Counted from the stretch's first letter, positions 18,174 through 27,647 are shown. The stretch: DNA of 58,158 nucleotides from Lachnospiraceae bacterium (GCA_029062895.1 JAIDPF010000028.1:1-58158), one strand, 5' to 3'. Notes: generated from the sequence alone by a model not told the origin. Made by a program: numbers and translations.

Positions 18174-18202
18174 TTTACATTTGATGGTTAAAATGATAGA
18201 AT
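18174..18202 (+). promoter_or_regulatory. promoter of the AgrC/LytTR operon
   Basis: TTTACA (18174-18179), a 17-base spacer and TAGAAT (18197-18202) lie 22 bases before the kinase start. The gap to the divergent GGDEF gene is 171 bases and AT-rich. The short direct repeat ACATTTACATTT lies over the -35 region. Confidence 0.55.
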
Positions 18203-18223
18203 AGCAACAGAAAGGGGAGAACA

Positions 18224-19492
18224 TTGCTGGTACAGATTCTGACATTCATACACAATTTAACCACGATGCTGTTCGGGATCTATATCTCCGCTTTCTTTTT
18301 AGGAGTAAAGCAGGAACGGAAGAATATCTTTACACTGTTTCTGCTGTTTGCGTTTGAAGGAATCGTATATATTGTCAATTTTCTTCTGTGGGGTACGGAA
18401 ATTACCGACCGGCTCTATGCAGTCATCATACACTTGCCGTTGATCTTATTTTTAACCCTGTATTATAAATATCCCTTTATTTCATCCTGTATCTCCGTGT
18501 TTTCCGCCTACTTATGCTGCCAGCTAAGCAACTGGATCGGATTATTGGCATTGACGCTTACAGGCAGAGAGTGGTGTTATTATACTTCGCGTATCCTGAC
18601 CACAGTTATTTTCTTTTTTCTGCTATGCAGATTTGTATGCCGCACCACGGAAGCCATCTTTGCAAGAGATACGCGGGAATTTTATATCATAGGCTTTCTG
18701 CCCACAATATATTACTTTTTTGACTATTCCTTCACCAAAATTACCAACCTGCTTTATTCTAACAACAAAATAGTGATTGAATTTATGGGGTTCGTCTTTT
18801 GTATCTCCTACTTTGGCTTCCTGTTTGTTTATTTTAGGGAATATGAGAAAAAACAGGAACTCAAACAGTATAGCGACCTGATGAAAATGCAGCTTCTCTC
18901 TATCGAAAAGGAGATTGAACAGGTAAAACGCAGCAAAGAAAAGCTCTCCATATTAAGACATGACATGCGCCATCATTTAAATATTATCCTGAGCCAGCTT
19001 CAAAATAACAATACGAAGAAGGCAACCGAATATATTGAAGAAATCGGTAATCAATATGATGATACCATCATTGCAGCTTACTGCCATAATGAAATGATCA
19101 ATGCCGTCATTTCTATTTATCATGCACGTTTTTCTGACAAGCAAATTACGTTCCATTGTGATATCTCCATAGGGGAAACGCTCCCTTGTCCGGATACTGC
19201 GATTTGCACTATTTTATCCAATGCTTTGGAAAATTCCATGCATGCATTAGAAGAAATGACCACGGAAAAGAAGTGGGCAAACCTTACGATTTCCGAAAAG
19301 AACAACCACCTTCTGCTCCAAATTGAAAATCCCATTGTACGGATTCCCAAATTTGTCAATGGTATTCCAACCTCCGGCAAAAAAGGACATGGCATTGGCG
19401 TGAAAAGTATCATATACTATGTAGAGCAGTTAAACGGGCAGTGTCATTTTTCACTTACTGACCACACATTTATTTTAAGAATCATTATTTAG
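18224..19492 (+). CDS. AgrC-like sensor histidine kinase (GHKL type)
   Basis: 422 residues. Six or seven membrane helices fill residues 1-210. A coiled segment and the H-box LRHDMRHHLNIIL (near 245) follow, then a GHKL ATPase with N-box SNALENSMHAL and G-box GKKGHGIGVKSI. This is the AgrC/FsrC/VirS class, which usually detects a secreted peptide. It starts at TTG 18224, after GGGGAG, and is followed after 10 bases by its LytTR regulator. No agrB- or agrD-like gene is present nearby, so the ligand is either imported from elsewhere or unrelated to Agr peptides. Confidence 0.88.
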   Translation: MLVQILTFIHNLTTMLFGIYISAFFLGVKQERKNIFTLFLLFAFEGIVYIVNFLLWGTEITDRLYAVIIHLPLILFLTLYYKYPFISSCISVFSAYLCCQLSNWIGLLALTLTGREWCYYTSRILTTVIFFFLLCRFVCRTTEAIFARDTREFYIIGFLPTIYYFFDYSFTKITNLLYSNNKIVIEFMGFVFCISYFGFLFVYFREYEKKQELKQYSDLMKMQLLSIEKEIEQVKRSKEKLSILRHDMRHHLNIILSQLQNNNTKKATEYIEEIGNQYDDTIIAAYCHNEMINAVISIYHARFSDKQITFHCDISIGETLPCPDTAICTILSNALENSMHALEEMTTEKKWANLTISEKNNHLLLQIENPIVRIPKFVNGIPTSGKKGHGIGVKSIIYYVEQLNGQCHFSLTDHTFILRIII

Positions 19493-19502
19493 AGGAGACC
19501 TG

Positions 19503-20210
19503 ATGAAAATAGCGATTTGCGATGATGAAATGCGCCTTATAGACGCCTTATGTCCCTTGTTAGAACAATGGGCAAAGGAACATGGAATGAAACTTAAGCT
19601 TTACCGATTTACCAATGGAGACGACCTGATTGCCGCCCATCAGAGCGAATGTATGGATTTGATCTTTTTGGATGTCATTATGCCGTTATTAAGCGGTATT
19701 GATGTTGCCAGAGAGCTTCGGAATATGAATCAGAATGTCCCGATTGTTTTTTTGACTTCCTCTAAGGAATTTGCTGTGGATTCCTATGAGGTAAAAGCCC
19801 TTAATTATCTCATAAAACCCGTTGATCAGGAAAAATTATTTCTCACGCTGGATGATTTTTTAAAAACCTATAACCTTCCGAAAACCTATTTTACCGCTAA
19901 AACAGCAGATGGTTTTTGCAGGATCGTGATTGCTGATGTTGATTATCTGGAGGCGCAGAATAAGCAGGTTCTTGTCCATTTAACCAACGATAGGACCATT
20001 GCAATCCGTGAACTGTTTTCCAAATGTGCGGAAGTGTTCTCGCCGGAAAACGGTTTCTGCTGCTGTCACCGCAGCTACATTGTAAATCTTAGCAATGTAG
20101 AGCAGTTCTCCAAGACAGAGGTGATCACGAACCATAATGCGGTCATACCGATCTCCCGAAACAACTATGCGGCATTTAAGGAAATCTATTTTAACCATAT
20201 GTTTGCGTAA
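19503..20210 (+). CDS. LytTR-type response regulator (AgrA-like)
   Basis: 235 residues: a receiver domain with DDE at residues 8-10, phospho-acceptor Asp in LIFLDVIMP (near 57) and Lys in LIKPVD (near 106), then a LytTR DNA-binding domain (about 130-235, HRSYIVNLSNVEQF). It should bind paired 9-bp direct repeats and activate transcription. It is the partner of the kinase just upstream. A bidirectional hairpin terminator follows directly. Confidence 0.9.
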   Translation: MKIAICDDEMRLIDALCPLLEQWAKEHGMKLKLYRFTNGDDLIAAHQSECMDLIFLDVIMPLLSGIDVARELRNMNQNVPIVFLTSSKEFAVDSYEVKALNYLIKPVDQEKLFLTLDDFLKTYNLPKTYFTAKTADGFCRIVIADVDYLEAQNKQVLVHLTNDRTIAIRELFSKCAEVFSPENGFCCCHRSYIVNLSNVEQFSKTEVITNHNAVIPISRNNYAAFKEIYFNHMFA

Positions 20211-20212
20211 TA

Positions 20213-20239
20213 AAAGCGGTGCTATTTTTGCACCGCTTT
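20213..20239 (+). terminator. bidirectional hairpin terminator between convergent genes
   Basis: AAAGCGGTGC (20213-20222) and GCACCGCTTT (20230-20239) form a perfect 10-bp stem with a TATTTTT loop, between the LytTR regulator (+) and the DUF3021 gene (-), whose stop codon lies inside the stem. Short T runs are present on both strands. Confidence 0.75.
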
Positions 20240-20680
20240 CAAAGCCTCGTTCATTTTTTTGACATGGTGTCTGATGATGGTATACTGGATAAGCCACATG
20301 ATGACAAAAATAAGAATAAAAATTCCAAAATAACTTAGCACTCCTTTGAAACTATGTTCCATCCAGTACGTAACATACGCGATGGGCATCATGATTAACG
20401 AAACGATCACAAAATAAATACCTGTCTGTTTTATGATTCCCCAATTCTCTATTTCCCATATGACAGAGCTTGCAGCAAATCCCATGCCTAATATCCCGCA
20501 TAAAAGAGCTTGCAGCAAAACGGCATTGATTTCGTTTCCCATCATCTCTATCAATGTGGGTTCACAGGGGGTATAATCGCCATTTGAGTTTATCAGAGAA
20601 ACAATGATCGATATGATGTATCCGATTGCCAGACCAAGGGGAAAGCCTAAAATACTGCGTAAAAATATCTTCTTTTTCAT
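20222..20680 (-). CDS. DUF3021 membrane protein, partner of a LytTR regulator
   Basis: 152 residues with four hydrophobic helices (about 10-30, 52-75, 86-105 and 115-140), matching the DUF3021 family. The gene follows a stand-alone LytTR DNA-binding protein after 10 bases. This arrangement resembles LytTR Regulatory Systems (such as HdrRM and BrsRM of streptococci), in which a membrane protein holds the LytTR activator inactive. A second, paralogous LytTR-DUF3021 pair is at 29632-30501. RBS GAGG lies before ATG 20680. The inhibitory role is inferred from context. Confidence 0.8.
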   Translation of the reverse strand: MKKKIFLRSILGFPLGLAIGYIISIIVSLINSNGDYTPCEPTLIEMMGNEINAVLLQALLCGILGMGFAASSVIWEIENWGIIKQTGIYFVIVSLIMMPIAYVTYWMEHSFKGVLSYFGIFILIFVIMWLIQYTIIRHHVKKMNEALKAVQK

Positions 20681-20690
20681 GTTAATAGCC

Positions 20691-21131
20691 TCACATTCCT
20701 AATATTTTTTTGATTTTTTGAACGTATCGTCTTGATACGTAGGTGGTTGTTCCATTCATGAGTTCCACACAAATTGTGCCGGTAAAGCTTAAATCAAAGT
20801 TTTTCACCTTTTTCAGGTTGATGATTTCTGAATTGGAGATACGCACAAACTGAGACGGGTTTAATCGCTCCTCGATCTCATAAAGCCTGAGCCGTAACAG
20901 ATATTCCCCGTTATTGGTTGTTGCAAATACTTTTCCGTTGCCGGCATAAATTTTAAACAAATCATTTTGCTCTAATATTTCAATTCTTCCGTTCTTGCTG
21001 CCGGATATGATCTGGGGGTTGTTTTCGGATAGTTTTTGCACAAGGTGATTGATTTCTTCCGTCATTTGGGCAGTCAAGATAATGACCTTGGGTTCGCTAC
21101 ATGCGTCGTCTATCCTTACTTCGACTTGCAA
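20691..21131 (-). CDS. stand-alone LytTR DNA-binding regulator
   Basis: 146 residues. A short N-terminal domain (about 1-45) without receiver motifs is followed by a LytTR domain (about 50-145) ending with FVRISNSEIINLKKVKNF and VSRRYVQKIKKIL, the usual recognition-strand region. TTG 21131 is chosen because AAAGGAGG lies eight bases upstream on the minus strand; the open frame continues to 21218 without an RBS. It is the regulator half of the LytTR-DUF3021 cassette and probably controls its own promoter. Confidence 0.82.
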   Translation of the reverse strand: MQVEVRIDDACSEPKVIILTAQMTEEINHLVQKLSENNPQIISGSKNGRIEILEQNDLFKIYAGNGKVFATTNNGEYLLRLRLYEIEERLNPSQFVRISNSEIINLKKVKNFDLSFTGTICVELMNGTTTYVSRRYVQKIKKILGM

Positions 21132-21349
21132 TATGGACACCTCCTTTCTGAGTGTCATTATAGAAAGGGCACAGACTATTTTCAACAGATTTACAACAGA
21201 CGGTTGATTTTGAACCACAGGTGGATCAATGTGCTTGTTTTCTATTGAAATCCTCTATATAATATATTTGCGCATATCCTATGATGAGATACGCTTATCA
21301 ATTGGTATTTGAGAATCAGACCGTGATCATAAAAGAGGGGAAATAGCGG

Positions 21350-22399
21350 ATGGAACAAAGCCAAACGAGGAAACATTATATCGATAATCTGCGGAATATA
21401 ACCATTCTGCTATTATTTCCTGTACATACGTTTATGGTTTGGAACGATTTCGGTTCCCGTTTTTATATATGGATGGGAGAGAACAGACTGCTCAGTACCC
21501 TGATCGTACTGGTGAATCCGTGGTTTATGCCGATTCTTTTTGTGCTGGCGGGAATCAGCGCACGTTTCGCGTTGCAAAAAAGGACGGTATCAGAATTTAT
21601 CCGGCAGAGAGTCCGCAAATTGATGATTCCGTTTGTTTTAGGTCTGCTGTTCCTTGTACCGTTTCAAGCATTATATGCCAGAAAATACTTTGATGGGTAT
21701 TCGGGAGGACTCTTGGATCATTGGAAATATTTCTTTACGCATCTGACGGATTTAACCGGCTATGATGGGGCGTTTACTCCGGGACATTTATGGTTTATCC
21801 TTTTTCTGTTTGTGATCTCTATGATCTCATTGATTTTCTTTCGTCTGATACCCTATGAAAGACTTGCCATAAAAGTAGAAAGGATTCCTGCCATTGGAAT
21901 TTTCGTTTTATTTCTTCCGGTGTGGTTAATGTATTATCTGGGAAATTTTGGGGGCTTTAGTATTGGGAAAAATCTGATGCTGTATCTCATTGGGTATTAT
22001 GTGCTGAGCAATGATCTGGTGATGGAAAGGCTGGAAAAAAACATACGTTGGCTTCTGGGTCTTTGCCTGATCGGAACCATTGCGTTGATTGTTTTGTATT
22101 ATCAATTTACCTATTACGGTGATTTATGGATCAACTATATCGGCTGGAATTCCATCTTATGCCTGCTGGTTCTGGGGAAGAAGTTCTTAAATTGGCGTAC
22201 GAAATTTACAGAATACTTTAATCAGGCATCCTACCCCGTCTATATTTTACATCAGTCCATTCTTGTAGCGGTGGCATATTATATGGTACGGATGGGCAAA
22301 AATACATTAGCGCAGGTGTTAGGGATTGCCATAGGAAGCTTTCTTCTGACGATGTTGGCATATCATCTGATCAAATATATGACAAAAGTCATATCCTAA
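21350..22399 (+). CDS. acyltransferase family membrane protein (acyltransferase 3 type)
   Basis: 349 residues with about ten membrane helices. The N-terminus YIDNLRNITILLLFPVHTF carries the 'R....D/N...H' start of the acyltransferase-3 family (OafA/YrhL, DUF1624-like), including the candidate catalytic His in FPVHTF. Other family features are PILFVLAGISARFAL and GHLWFILFLF. Such enzymes move acyl groups onto cell-surface glycans or small molecules. RBS GAGGGGAAAT lies before the ATG. It has its own promoter region in a 218-base gap and no clear operon partner. Confidence 0.8.
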   Translation: MEQSQTRKHYIDNLRNITILLLFPVHTFMVWNDFGSRFYIWMGENRLLSTLIVLVNPWFMPILFVLAGISARFALQKRTVSEFIRQRVRKLMIPFVLGLLFLVPFQALYARKYFDGYSGGLLDHWKYFFTHLTDLTGYDGAFTPGHLWFILFLFVISMISLIFFRLIPYERLAIKVERIPAIGIFVLFLPVWLMYYLGNFGGFSIGKNLMLYLIGYYVLSNDLVMERLEKNIRWLLGLCLIGTIALIVLYYQFTYYGDLWINYIGWNSILCLLVLGKKFLNWRTKFTEYFNQASYPVYILHQSILVAVAYYMVRMGKNTLAQVLGIAIGSFLLTMLAYHLIKYMTKVIS

Positions 22400-22463
22400 A
22401 CAGTTCTTTTTTCACTACCGCCGAGCTTTCAACCTTGGTAAGATATCATTGTAATAAAAAATG

Positions 22464-22562
22464 TAGGCAATTGCGAAACTCGTAATAGTAGAAATTTTAT
22501 TGGGCAGCATTGACAATGATGCACGATGGAAAAGAATTTTGTGAGAGTTTCGCAATTGCCTA
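22464..22562 (+). repeat. palindromic repeat, family A copy 1 (99 bp)
   Basis: The ends form a perfect 18-bp inverted repeat: TAGGCAATTGCGAAACTC (22464-22481) and its complement (22545-22562). The interior shares AATAGTAGAAAT and TTGGGCAGCATTGACAA with copy 2 but lacks the second inner arm, so it looks like a shortened member. It ends 30 bases before the ATG of the ABC ATPase and would be folded in that gene's leader RNA. Confidence 0.85.
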
Positions 22563-22592
22563 AACAAGAAAAGTACAATGAAGGAGAGCACA

Positions 22593-23354
22593 ATGGGCGG
22601 TATCGTATTAAAAACCACAGATTTAACAAAAAAATACAACAATAAGGCTGTTGTAGACAATTTAAACATCGAAATTAAACAGGGAGAAATTTTCGGTTTA
22701 TTGGGGCCGAATGGGGCGGGAAAAAGTACGACCATGAACATGATCTGTTCGATTGTACGGCCCACAGCGGGGGAGATTGAACTGCTGGGGAAGAATCCAT
22801 GGAAACAGAAAAAAGAGGTTATCCATAAGGTAGGCTACATCCCGCAGGAACTGGCTGTTCATGGCAATCTGAAAGCATGGGAGAATGTAGAATTGTTCAC
22901 TTCTCTTTATGGAATCAAGGGAGAAGAGTTAAAAAAGGCAGTGAATGAGTCGCTGGAGTATGTGGGTCTGTTGGAGCGGAAACAGGAATTTGCCAAAAAC
23001 TTTTCCGGCGGTATGAAACGAAGGCTGAACATTGCCTGTGCCATCGGGCATCACCCGGAACTGTTGATCTTTGACGAACCTACCGTGGGGATAGATCCGC
23101 AGTCCAGAAACTTTATCTTGGATAAGATCAAGGAGTCGAACAAAAGGGGGGCAACAGTCATTTATACGAGTCATTATATGGAGGAAGTGGAAGCCATCTG
23201 TACCCGGATCGCCATTATGGACAACGGCAAAGTAATTGCCTGCGGAACCAGTGAAGAACTAAAAAGGCTGGTGAACGGCGATGATGAACACATCACCTTA
23301 GAGGAAGTTTTCCTGACACTGACAGGGAAGAAACTTAGAGATTATACAGAATAG
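22593..23354 (+). CDS. ABC-2 type exporter, ATP-binding protein
   Basis: 253 residues: Walker A GPNGAGKST (near 40), signature FSGGMKRRLNIACAIG, Walker B LLIFDEPTVGIDPQ and H-loop TSHYMEEVEAIC. It belongs to the multidrug/NatA-like CcmA group. ATG 22593 is seven bases after AAGGAG; an ATG at 22578 precedes the RBS and is rejected. Two permeases, a kinase and a response regulator follow in one operon. The leader contains a family A palindrome. Confidence 0.9.
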   Translation: MGGIVLKTTDLTKKYNNKAVVDNLNIEIKQGEIFGLLGPNGAGKSTTMNMICSIVRPTAGEIELLGKNPWKQKKEVIHKVGYIPQELAVHGNLKAWENVELFTSLYGIKGEELKKAVNESLEYVGLLERKQEFAKNFSGGMKRRLNIACAIGHHPELLIFDEPTVGIDPQSRNFILDKIKESNKRGATVIYTSHYMEEVEAICTRIAIMDNGKVIACGTSEELKRLVNGDDEHITLEEVFLTLTGKKLRDYTE

Positions 23355-23367
23355 TGAGGGAGCAGAT

Positions 23368-24441
23368 ATGATTCGTTATTTGATAAAGAACAATTTTAAG
23401 CTTATGTTCCGAAATACCTGGAGCATAGTGGTGATGCTTCTGGGACCGATTCTGGTGATTGCGGTATTATCCAGTGCATTTACGGAGTTAATGAAGTCTT
23501 ATGAAGGGGTAGATGAATTTTCAGTGGGATACAGGCTGCAGGAGGCGGCAGATGGTCATATGATAGAAGCCGCTAAAGTTGCGGGAGAAGAAGCGGGTAT
23601 TCTTTTCTACGAATATCCGGAGGGCGATATCCAGGATGTGATGGAGAAAAATGAACTTGCAGGATTTGTGGAATTCTCGGAAGACGGATATGTGGTATAT
23701 AAGAGCGGGGATTACGAGGTGGAAGGCATTACCCTTGAATATTTCATGCACAGAGCGATGCAGGAGGGTGTAAATGCTGTTTTGCGCATGGAGGAACAGG
23801 AGGTGGTACTGCCGGTCACAGAACTGGAGTTTATGCCTGCGGTGGATTCGGTGGATTACTACGGTATCATCTACATCGTGTATTTTTGCTGGTGCTGTTC
23901 CATATGTGCCACAGGAGTTCTGGGAAATGAAAAGAAATACGGGATTGTGCGGAGATTTCAGGTGAGCAATATATCCGAGACGCAGAACTATCTTAGCAAG
24001 TTTATCCCGCTTACGCTGGTGGTGTCTGTGGCAATGGCGGTGACAACGGGGATTACCATATTGCTTTTTGATATCCATTGGGGAAATCCCATATTATCTG
24101 CCTTCATTGTTTTGATGATGATTATGGCGGGAAACGCCTTAAGCCTGATGCTTTATAATATCTCAGACAATTTGGTCATTACCGTGATCATGCTGTTTAT
24201 GGTTGTGTGGTTCATGGGATTTTTTGGAGGAAGTTTTGAGACCTATATGTTTTCCAGCTGGCCAGATCTTTTAAAGCAGTTGTCGCCGATTTATCACGGC
24301 AACCGGGCATTGGTGGAATTATCCTGTATGGGCAAAAGTGATTATGTGACCGGTTCAATATTGTATTCTTTGGCAGTTTCGGTGATCTGTTCCGCAATTG
24401 CAATCTTGGCAGGCAGTATCAGAAAGAGGGGGAGAGCATGA
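23368..24441 (+). CDS. ABC-2 type permease (DrrB/YhgE-like)
   Basis: 357 residues: an N-terminal membrane helix (about 17-38), an extracellular domain of about 125 residues, then five C-terminal helices (about 170-355), the layout of ABC2_membrane_3 permeases. It starts 13 bases after the ATPase and overlaps the next permease by four bases (ATGA). The two permeases share layout but little sequence and probably form a heterodimer. Confidence 0.88.
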   Translation: MIRYLIKNNFKLMFRNTWSIVVMLLGPILVIAVLSSAFTELMKSYEGVDEFSVGYRLQEAADGHMIEAAKVAGEEAGILFYEYPEGDIQDVMEKNELAGFVEFSEDGYVVYKSGDYEVEGITLEYFMHRAMQEGVNAVLRMEEQEVVLPVTELEFMPAVDSVDYYGIIYIVYFCWCCSICATGVLGNEKKYGIVRRFQVSNISETQNYLSKFIPLTLVVSVAMAVTTGITILLFDIHWGNPILSAFIVLMMIMAGNALSLMLYNISDNLVITVIMLFMVVWFMGFFGGSFETYMFSSWPDLLKQLSPIYHGNRALVELSCMGKSDYVTGSILYSLAVSVICSAIAILAGSIRKRGRA

Positions 24442-25691
24442 TTTCATTAATTAGGATGAATCTGAAATTATTATTGAGAAACAAAGGATTTTTATTTTTT
24501 CTTCTGGTAACTCCGGCAATATCCGCGCTGATCCTGGGTTTGAAAACGAACAATACGTTGTTTTCAGATGAGAAAGATAGTGTTGTTGTTCTGGAGTTAG
24601 GGGCTCCAACGGAAAGAGCGGTTTATCTGGGAAATACATCGGCTTGTATCATTAAGGTGTATGATGCATCCGAAAGCGATCTATCGGAATATGTATTAAA
24701 TGAGATAGCGGAAAGCGGGATGTTTTCTATCTGCCGCAGCGATGTCAGCGGTCTGACCGAAGAGGAAGTAGAGGAGATTGCAAAAAGGGATGCGTATAAT
24801 GACCGGGCTGGGATGCTGCTCTACTTAAAAGAGGAGTTTGACGAGGCAGTGTTGGATGGCGCATGGGAACAGGGGGTACAGCTCTATGTTGTATCGGAAG
24901 ACGAACGTCAGGATCTTTTTGTATCAGAACTGACTGGTTTATTTGAGAGAATAAAGCAGGTGCAAAGCTTAGCAGGGAATGATATCTCTGTCATATTAGA
25001 TACGCTTACAGGCATCCGGCAGAATATGCCGGAAAAAAGCGTGGTAAATCTGGCGGGCAGGGAAGATCTTGAATTGACGCAGCAGCAGACCAACCAGCGG
25101 ACAAGGATCGGGTATGCATTTGCGATTATAACTCTGGGATTTTTATTCTGCGGAGTCTTTGTAGCACATTCGGTCATTGAAGAACAGAACAACAGGGTAT
25201 TTACCAGAATTATGTTAACCAAAATAAAGGGTAAGGATTATTTTATATCTAAGTTCATCGTGGCATTTGTGATCTGCGTACTGCAGACAATGGTGCTGGC
25301 AGTCTGTCTGTCTGTGATTCCGGGATTAGATATGGGAATCAATATGGTAAGCTTTTGTCTGGTCATCTTTCTTTTGGGACTGATCTTTAGTGCATTGAGT
25401 CTTCTGGTCGGGGTGCTGCTTGGAGATGCTATGAGTGCCAATTATGCGGTATTTTCCATCTGGTCCATTTCCGCATTGCTGGCAGGATTATATTTCCCAT
25501 TAAAGGACACAACGGAATTTTTGAAAGCCCTTTCTTATCTTATGCCGCAGAAATGGTTTATGGATGCATCGGAATTATTATTAATAGGGGACAAAAGCGG
25601 CTATTCTGTGTTATTATGTGTTACAGCGGCTTACCTGATTACGATTATCAGTGTAGGCGGCGTGGGATTGAAAATAAAGAGGTATGAATAG
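24438..25691 (+). CDS. ABC-2 type permease
   Basis: 417 residues with the same design as the preceding gene: an N-terminal helix (about 15-35), a longer extracellular segment with an acidic stretch (near 85-120), and six C-terminal helices from about residue 215. IEEQNNRVFTRIMLTKI is the conserved cytoplasmic loop of this family. It is coupled upstream by an ATGA overlap, and the kinase frame overlaps its stop downstream. Substrate unknown; the linked two-component system suggests induction by a stress or a peptide. Confidence 0.88.
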   Translation: MISLIRMNLKLLLRNKGFLFFLLVTPAISALILGLKTNNTLFSDEKDSVVVLELGAPTERAVYLGNTSACIIKVYDASESDLSEYVLNEIAESGMFSICRSDVSGLTEEEVEEIAKRDAYNDRAGMLLYLKEEFDEAVLDGAWEQGVQLYVVSEDERQDLFVSELTGLFERIKQVQSLAGNDISVILDTLTGIRQNMPEKSVVNLAGREDLELTQQQTNQRTRIGYAFAIITLGFLFCGVFVAHSVIEEQNNRVFTRIMLTKIKGKDYFISKFIVAFVICVLQTMVLAVCLSVIPGLDMGINMVSFCLVIFLLGLIFSALSLLVGVLLGDAMSANYAVFSIWSISALLAGLYFPLKDTTEFLKALSYLMPQKWFMDASELLLIGDKSGYSVLLCVTAAYLITIISVGGVGLKIKRYE

Positions 25692-25704
25692 AGGGGTACA
25701 GCGT

Positions 25705-26832
25705 ATGGAAGACCGATTCCGGGACCATTATTTTGTCCTGCTTCGCATGGCGCTATTGCTGCTATTGGTAATCTATATTGTTTTATCACAGTCAGTATTG
25801 ACAGGGGCATCGGTAGAGGTGCTCCTGTTTCTTGCGTTATTTATCGGCTTGGTTGCTGGAAAAGAATTGTTAGAACCGAAGAAACGGATCTGGCTGTTAG
25901 GGGCGGCCGCGGTTTTAATGATTTATATCATAGCTGCCCTTGGAACAGCATACATTTTGCTTTTTATTTTCTTGTGTTATGAAGGGTTGACCTATTGGAA
26001 ACCAAGGTTTCCATGGTATCTGGCGCCCTTGGGATTGGCCTTTTTGCCCGGGGAGATCGGATGGGAAGTACAGTTTGTCATTGCGCTTTTCATGGGAATC
26101 ATTTATTTCCAACATGACTTTATCGTGGAATCCTATCGTAAACAGACCAGAGAAGACACCATTGCGGAACAACGATTAAAGCACAGTATGAACCGCAGGG
26201 AGCATGAAATGCAGGAGGAGGTACGAAAAAGCCTTTTGCAGGCAGAAAATCAAATGTTAGAAGAAAGGGAAGAACTTTCCCAGACCCTGCATGATAAACT
26301 GGGACATAATATCAATGGTTCCGTATATCAGTTAGAAGCGGTGAAGGTGCTGATGGAAAAGGAACCGGAAACATCTAAGAAAATGATACAGGCAGTTATT
26401 GACCAGCTCCGGGGTGGAATGGATGAGATCCGGATGATTCTTAGAAAAGAGCGCCCGGAGAAGTACAAGCTTGCAATCCTGCAGTTGGAAAAACTGTGTG
26501 AAGACTGTAGATCGAAGGGAGTAGAGGCGGAACTGATCACAGAGGGAGAACTGAAGGAGATTCCGGAGAAATATCTGGAAGTGATCTTGGACAATGCTTA
26601 TGAAGCGGTTTCCAATTCTATGAAATATGCAAAGTGCAGCCGGATTAAGATCAGCGTGCATGTATGGAACCAGATGATCCGCTGCAGCATATCGGATAAT
26701 GGGGTAGGCTGCAAGAAAATGACCGACGGAATGGGGATCTCAGGTATGCGGAAAAGAATGAGGGAAGTCAACGGCATCCTGGATTTTGAAACAGAGATCG
26801 GATTTACCATCAATATGCTTCTACCGTTATAA
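25705..26832 (+). CDS. NarL-type sensor histidine kinase (HisKA_3)
   Basis: About 375 residues. Five or six membrane helices fill residues 1-135 without a large sensor domain. A coiled coil follows, then the H-box ELSQTLHDKLGHNING (near 195-210) and an ATPase domain with DNAYEAVSNSMKYAK and GVGCKKMTDGMGISGMRKRM. This matches LiaS/DesK-like kinases of the NarL-regulator class. ATG 25705 has GAGGGG nine bases upstream; ATG 25684 overlaps the permease stop and has a poorly spaced RBS. It is encoded with the exporter it probably regulates. Confidence 0.85.
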   Translation: MEDRFRDHYFVLLRMALLLLLVIYIVLSQSVLTGASVEVLLFLALFIGLVAGKELLEPKKRIWLLGAAAVLMIYIIAALGTAYILLFIFLCYEGLTYWKPRFPWYLAPLGLAFLPGEIGWEVQFVIALFMGIIYFQHDFIVESYRKQTREDTIAEQRLKHSMNRREHEMQEEVRKSLLQAENQMLEEREELSQTLHDKLGHNINGSVYQLEAVKVLMEKEPETSKKMIQAVIDQLRGGMDEIRMILRKERPEKYKLAILQLEKLCEDCRSKGVEAELITEGELKEIPEKYLEVILDNAYEAVSNSMKYAKCSRIKISVHVWNQMIRCSISDNGVGCKKMTDGMGISGMRKRMREVNGILDFETEIGFTINMLLPL

Positions 26833-26846
26833 AAAGGAGTGAGGAC

Positions 26847-27491
26847 ATGAACAAAATTAAAATCATAATTGCGGACGATAGCGATTTTGTAAGGGATGGA
26901 ATGCGGATCATATTGGATGTGGATGAAGATTTTGAAGTGATCGGCTGTGCAAGAGATGGACGGGAGGCAATTGAAATTGCCAGAAATAATCCGCCGGATA
27001 TTTTCCTGATGGATATTCAAATGCCCGGGATGGACGGTATAGAGGCTACCAAATATATTGTGGAAAATAATCTTGGGAAAGTGCTGATCCTTACGACCTT
27101 TGATGATGATGAGCTGGTACAGAATGCATTGAAGAATGGCGCGAAGGGGTATCTGATCAAGAACCACACACCGGAGCATTTAAAACAGATGATCAAATCC
27201 GTATATCATGGCACCGGCGTTATGGAAGAGGCGATCTTAGAGAACCTTGCGAAAAATACGGACGTCAAGTCAGGCGGTTTTTCTGAAGAGGGTTATACGG
27301 CAAGGGAAATGGATATTATCAGAGCCGTAGCGGAAGGGCTGTCTAACAAGGAGATCGCGAACCGCCTTTTTATCTCGGAAGGTACGGTGAAGAATTATAT
27401 TACTTCTATTCTTGCAAAGGAGGATCTGTCCCATCGTACGGCGCTGGCGGTGTATTATCTTACGGGAAAGAAACCAAAAGAAACGCTTTAA
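26847..27491 (+). CDS. NarL/FixJ-type response regulator
   Basis: 214 residues: a receiver domain (DD at 10-11, phospho-acceptor Asp in IFLMDIQMPG near 55, Lys in LIKNH near 105) and a LuxR-type helix-turn-helix (about 148-210, YTAREMDIIRAVAEGLSNKEIA). It is the partner of the kinase 14 bases upstream. A hairpin terminator begins inside its last codons, closing the five-gene operon. Confidence 0.92.
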   Translation: MNKIKIIIADDSDFVRDGMRIILDVDEDFEVIGCARDGREAIEIARNNPPDIFLMDIQMPGMDGIEATKYIVENNLGKVLILTTFDDDELVQNALKNGAKGYLIKNHTPEHLKQMIKSVYHGTGVMEEAILENLAKNTDVKSGGFSEEGYTAREMDIIRAVAEGLSNKEIANRLFISEGTVKNYITSILAKEDLSHRTALAVYYLTGKKPKETL

Positions 27492-27504
27492 GCAGCGTTT
27501 CTTT
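27477..27504 (+). terminator. intrinsic terminator of the exporter/two-component operon
   Basis: AAAGAAACGCT (27477-27487) pairs with AGCGTTTCTTT (27494-27504) around TTAAGC. The upstream arm overlaps the stop codon of the response regulator. Confidence 0.75.
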
Positions 27505-27647
27505 GAATGTTACCTGATTTATTTAGCAGGTTACCTCCTCACCAATGCAGCTTGGTTCCGATGGTATTGCTTTATGGTTTGGTTTTGATAAGATACAATT
27601 GTAGGTTGCGGAAAGGCAGTAAAACTGCTCTGACATGGAGGATTAAC

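Noticed and set aside
26598-27179. 193-codon minus-strand ORF over the NarL-type kinase and regulator
   Set aside because: Antisense shadow of two well-supported genes, with no RBS.
27507-27647. Longer N-terminus for the DrrA-like ATPase
   Set aside because: The extension lies directly after the upstream terminator, lacks an RBS and is not part of the ABC domain; ATG 27648 has a strong RBS.
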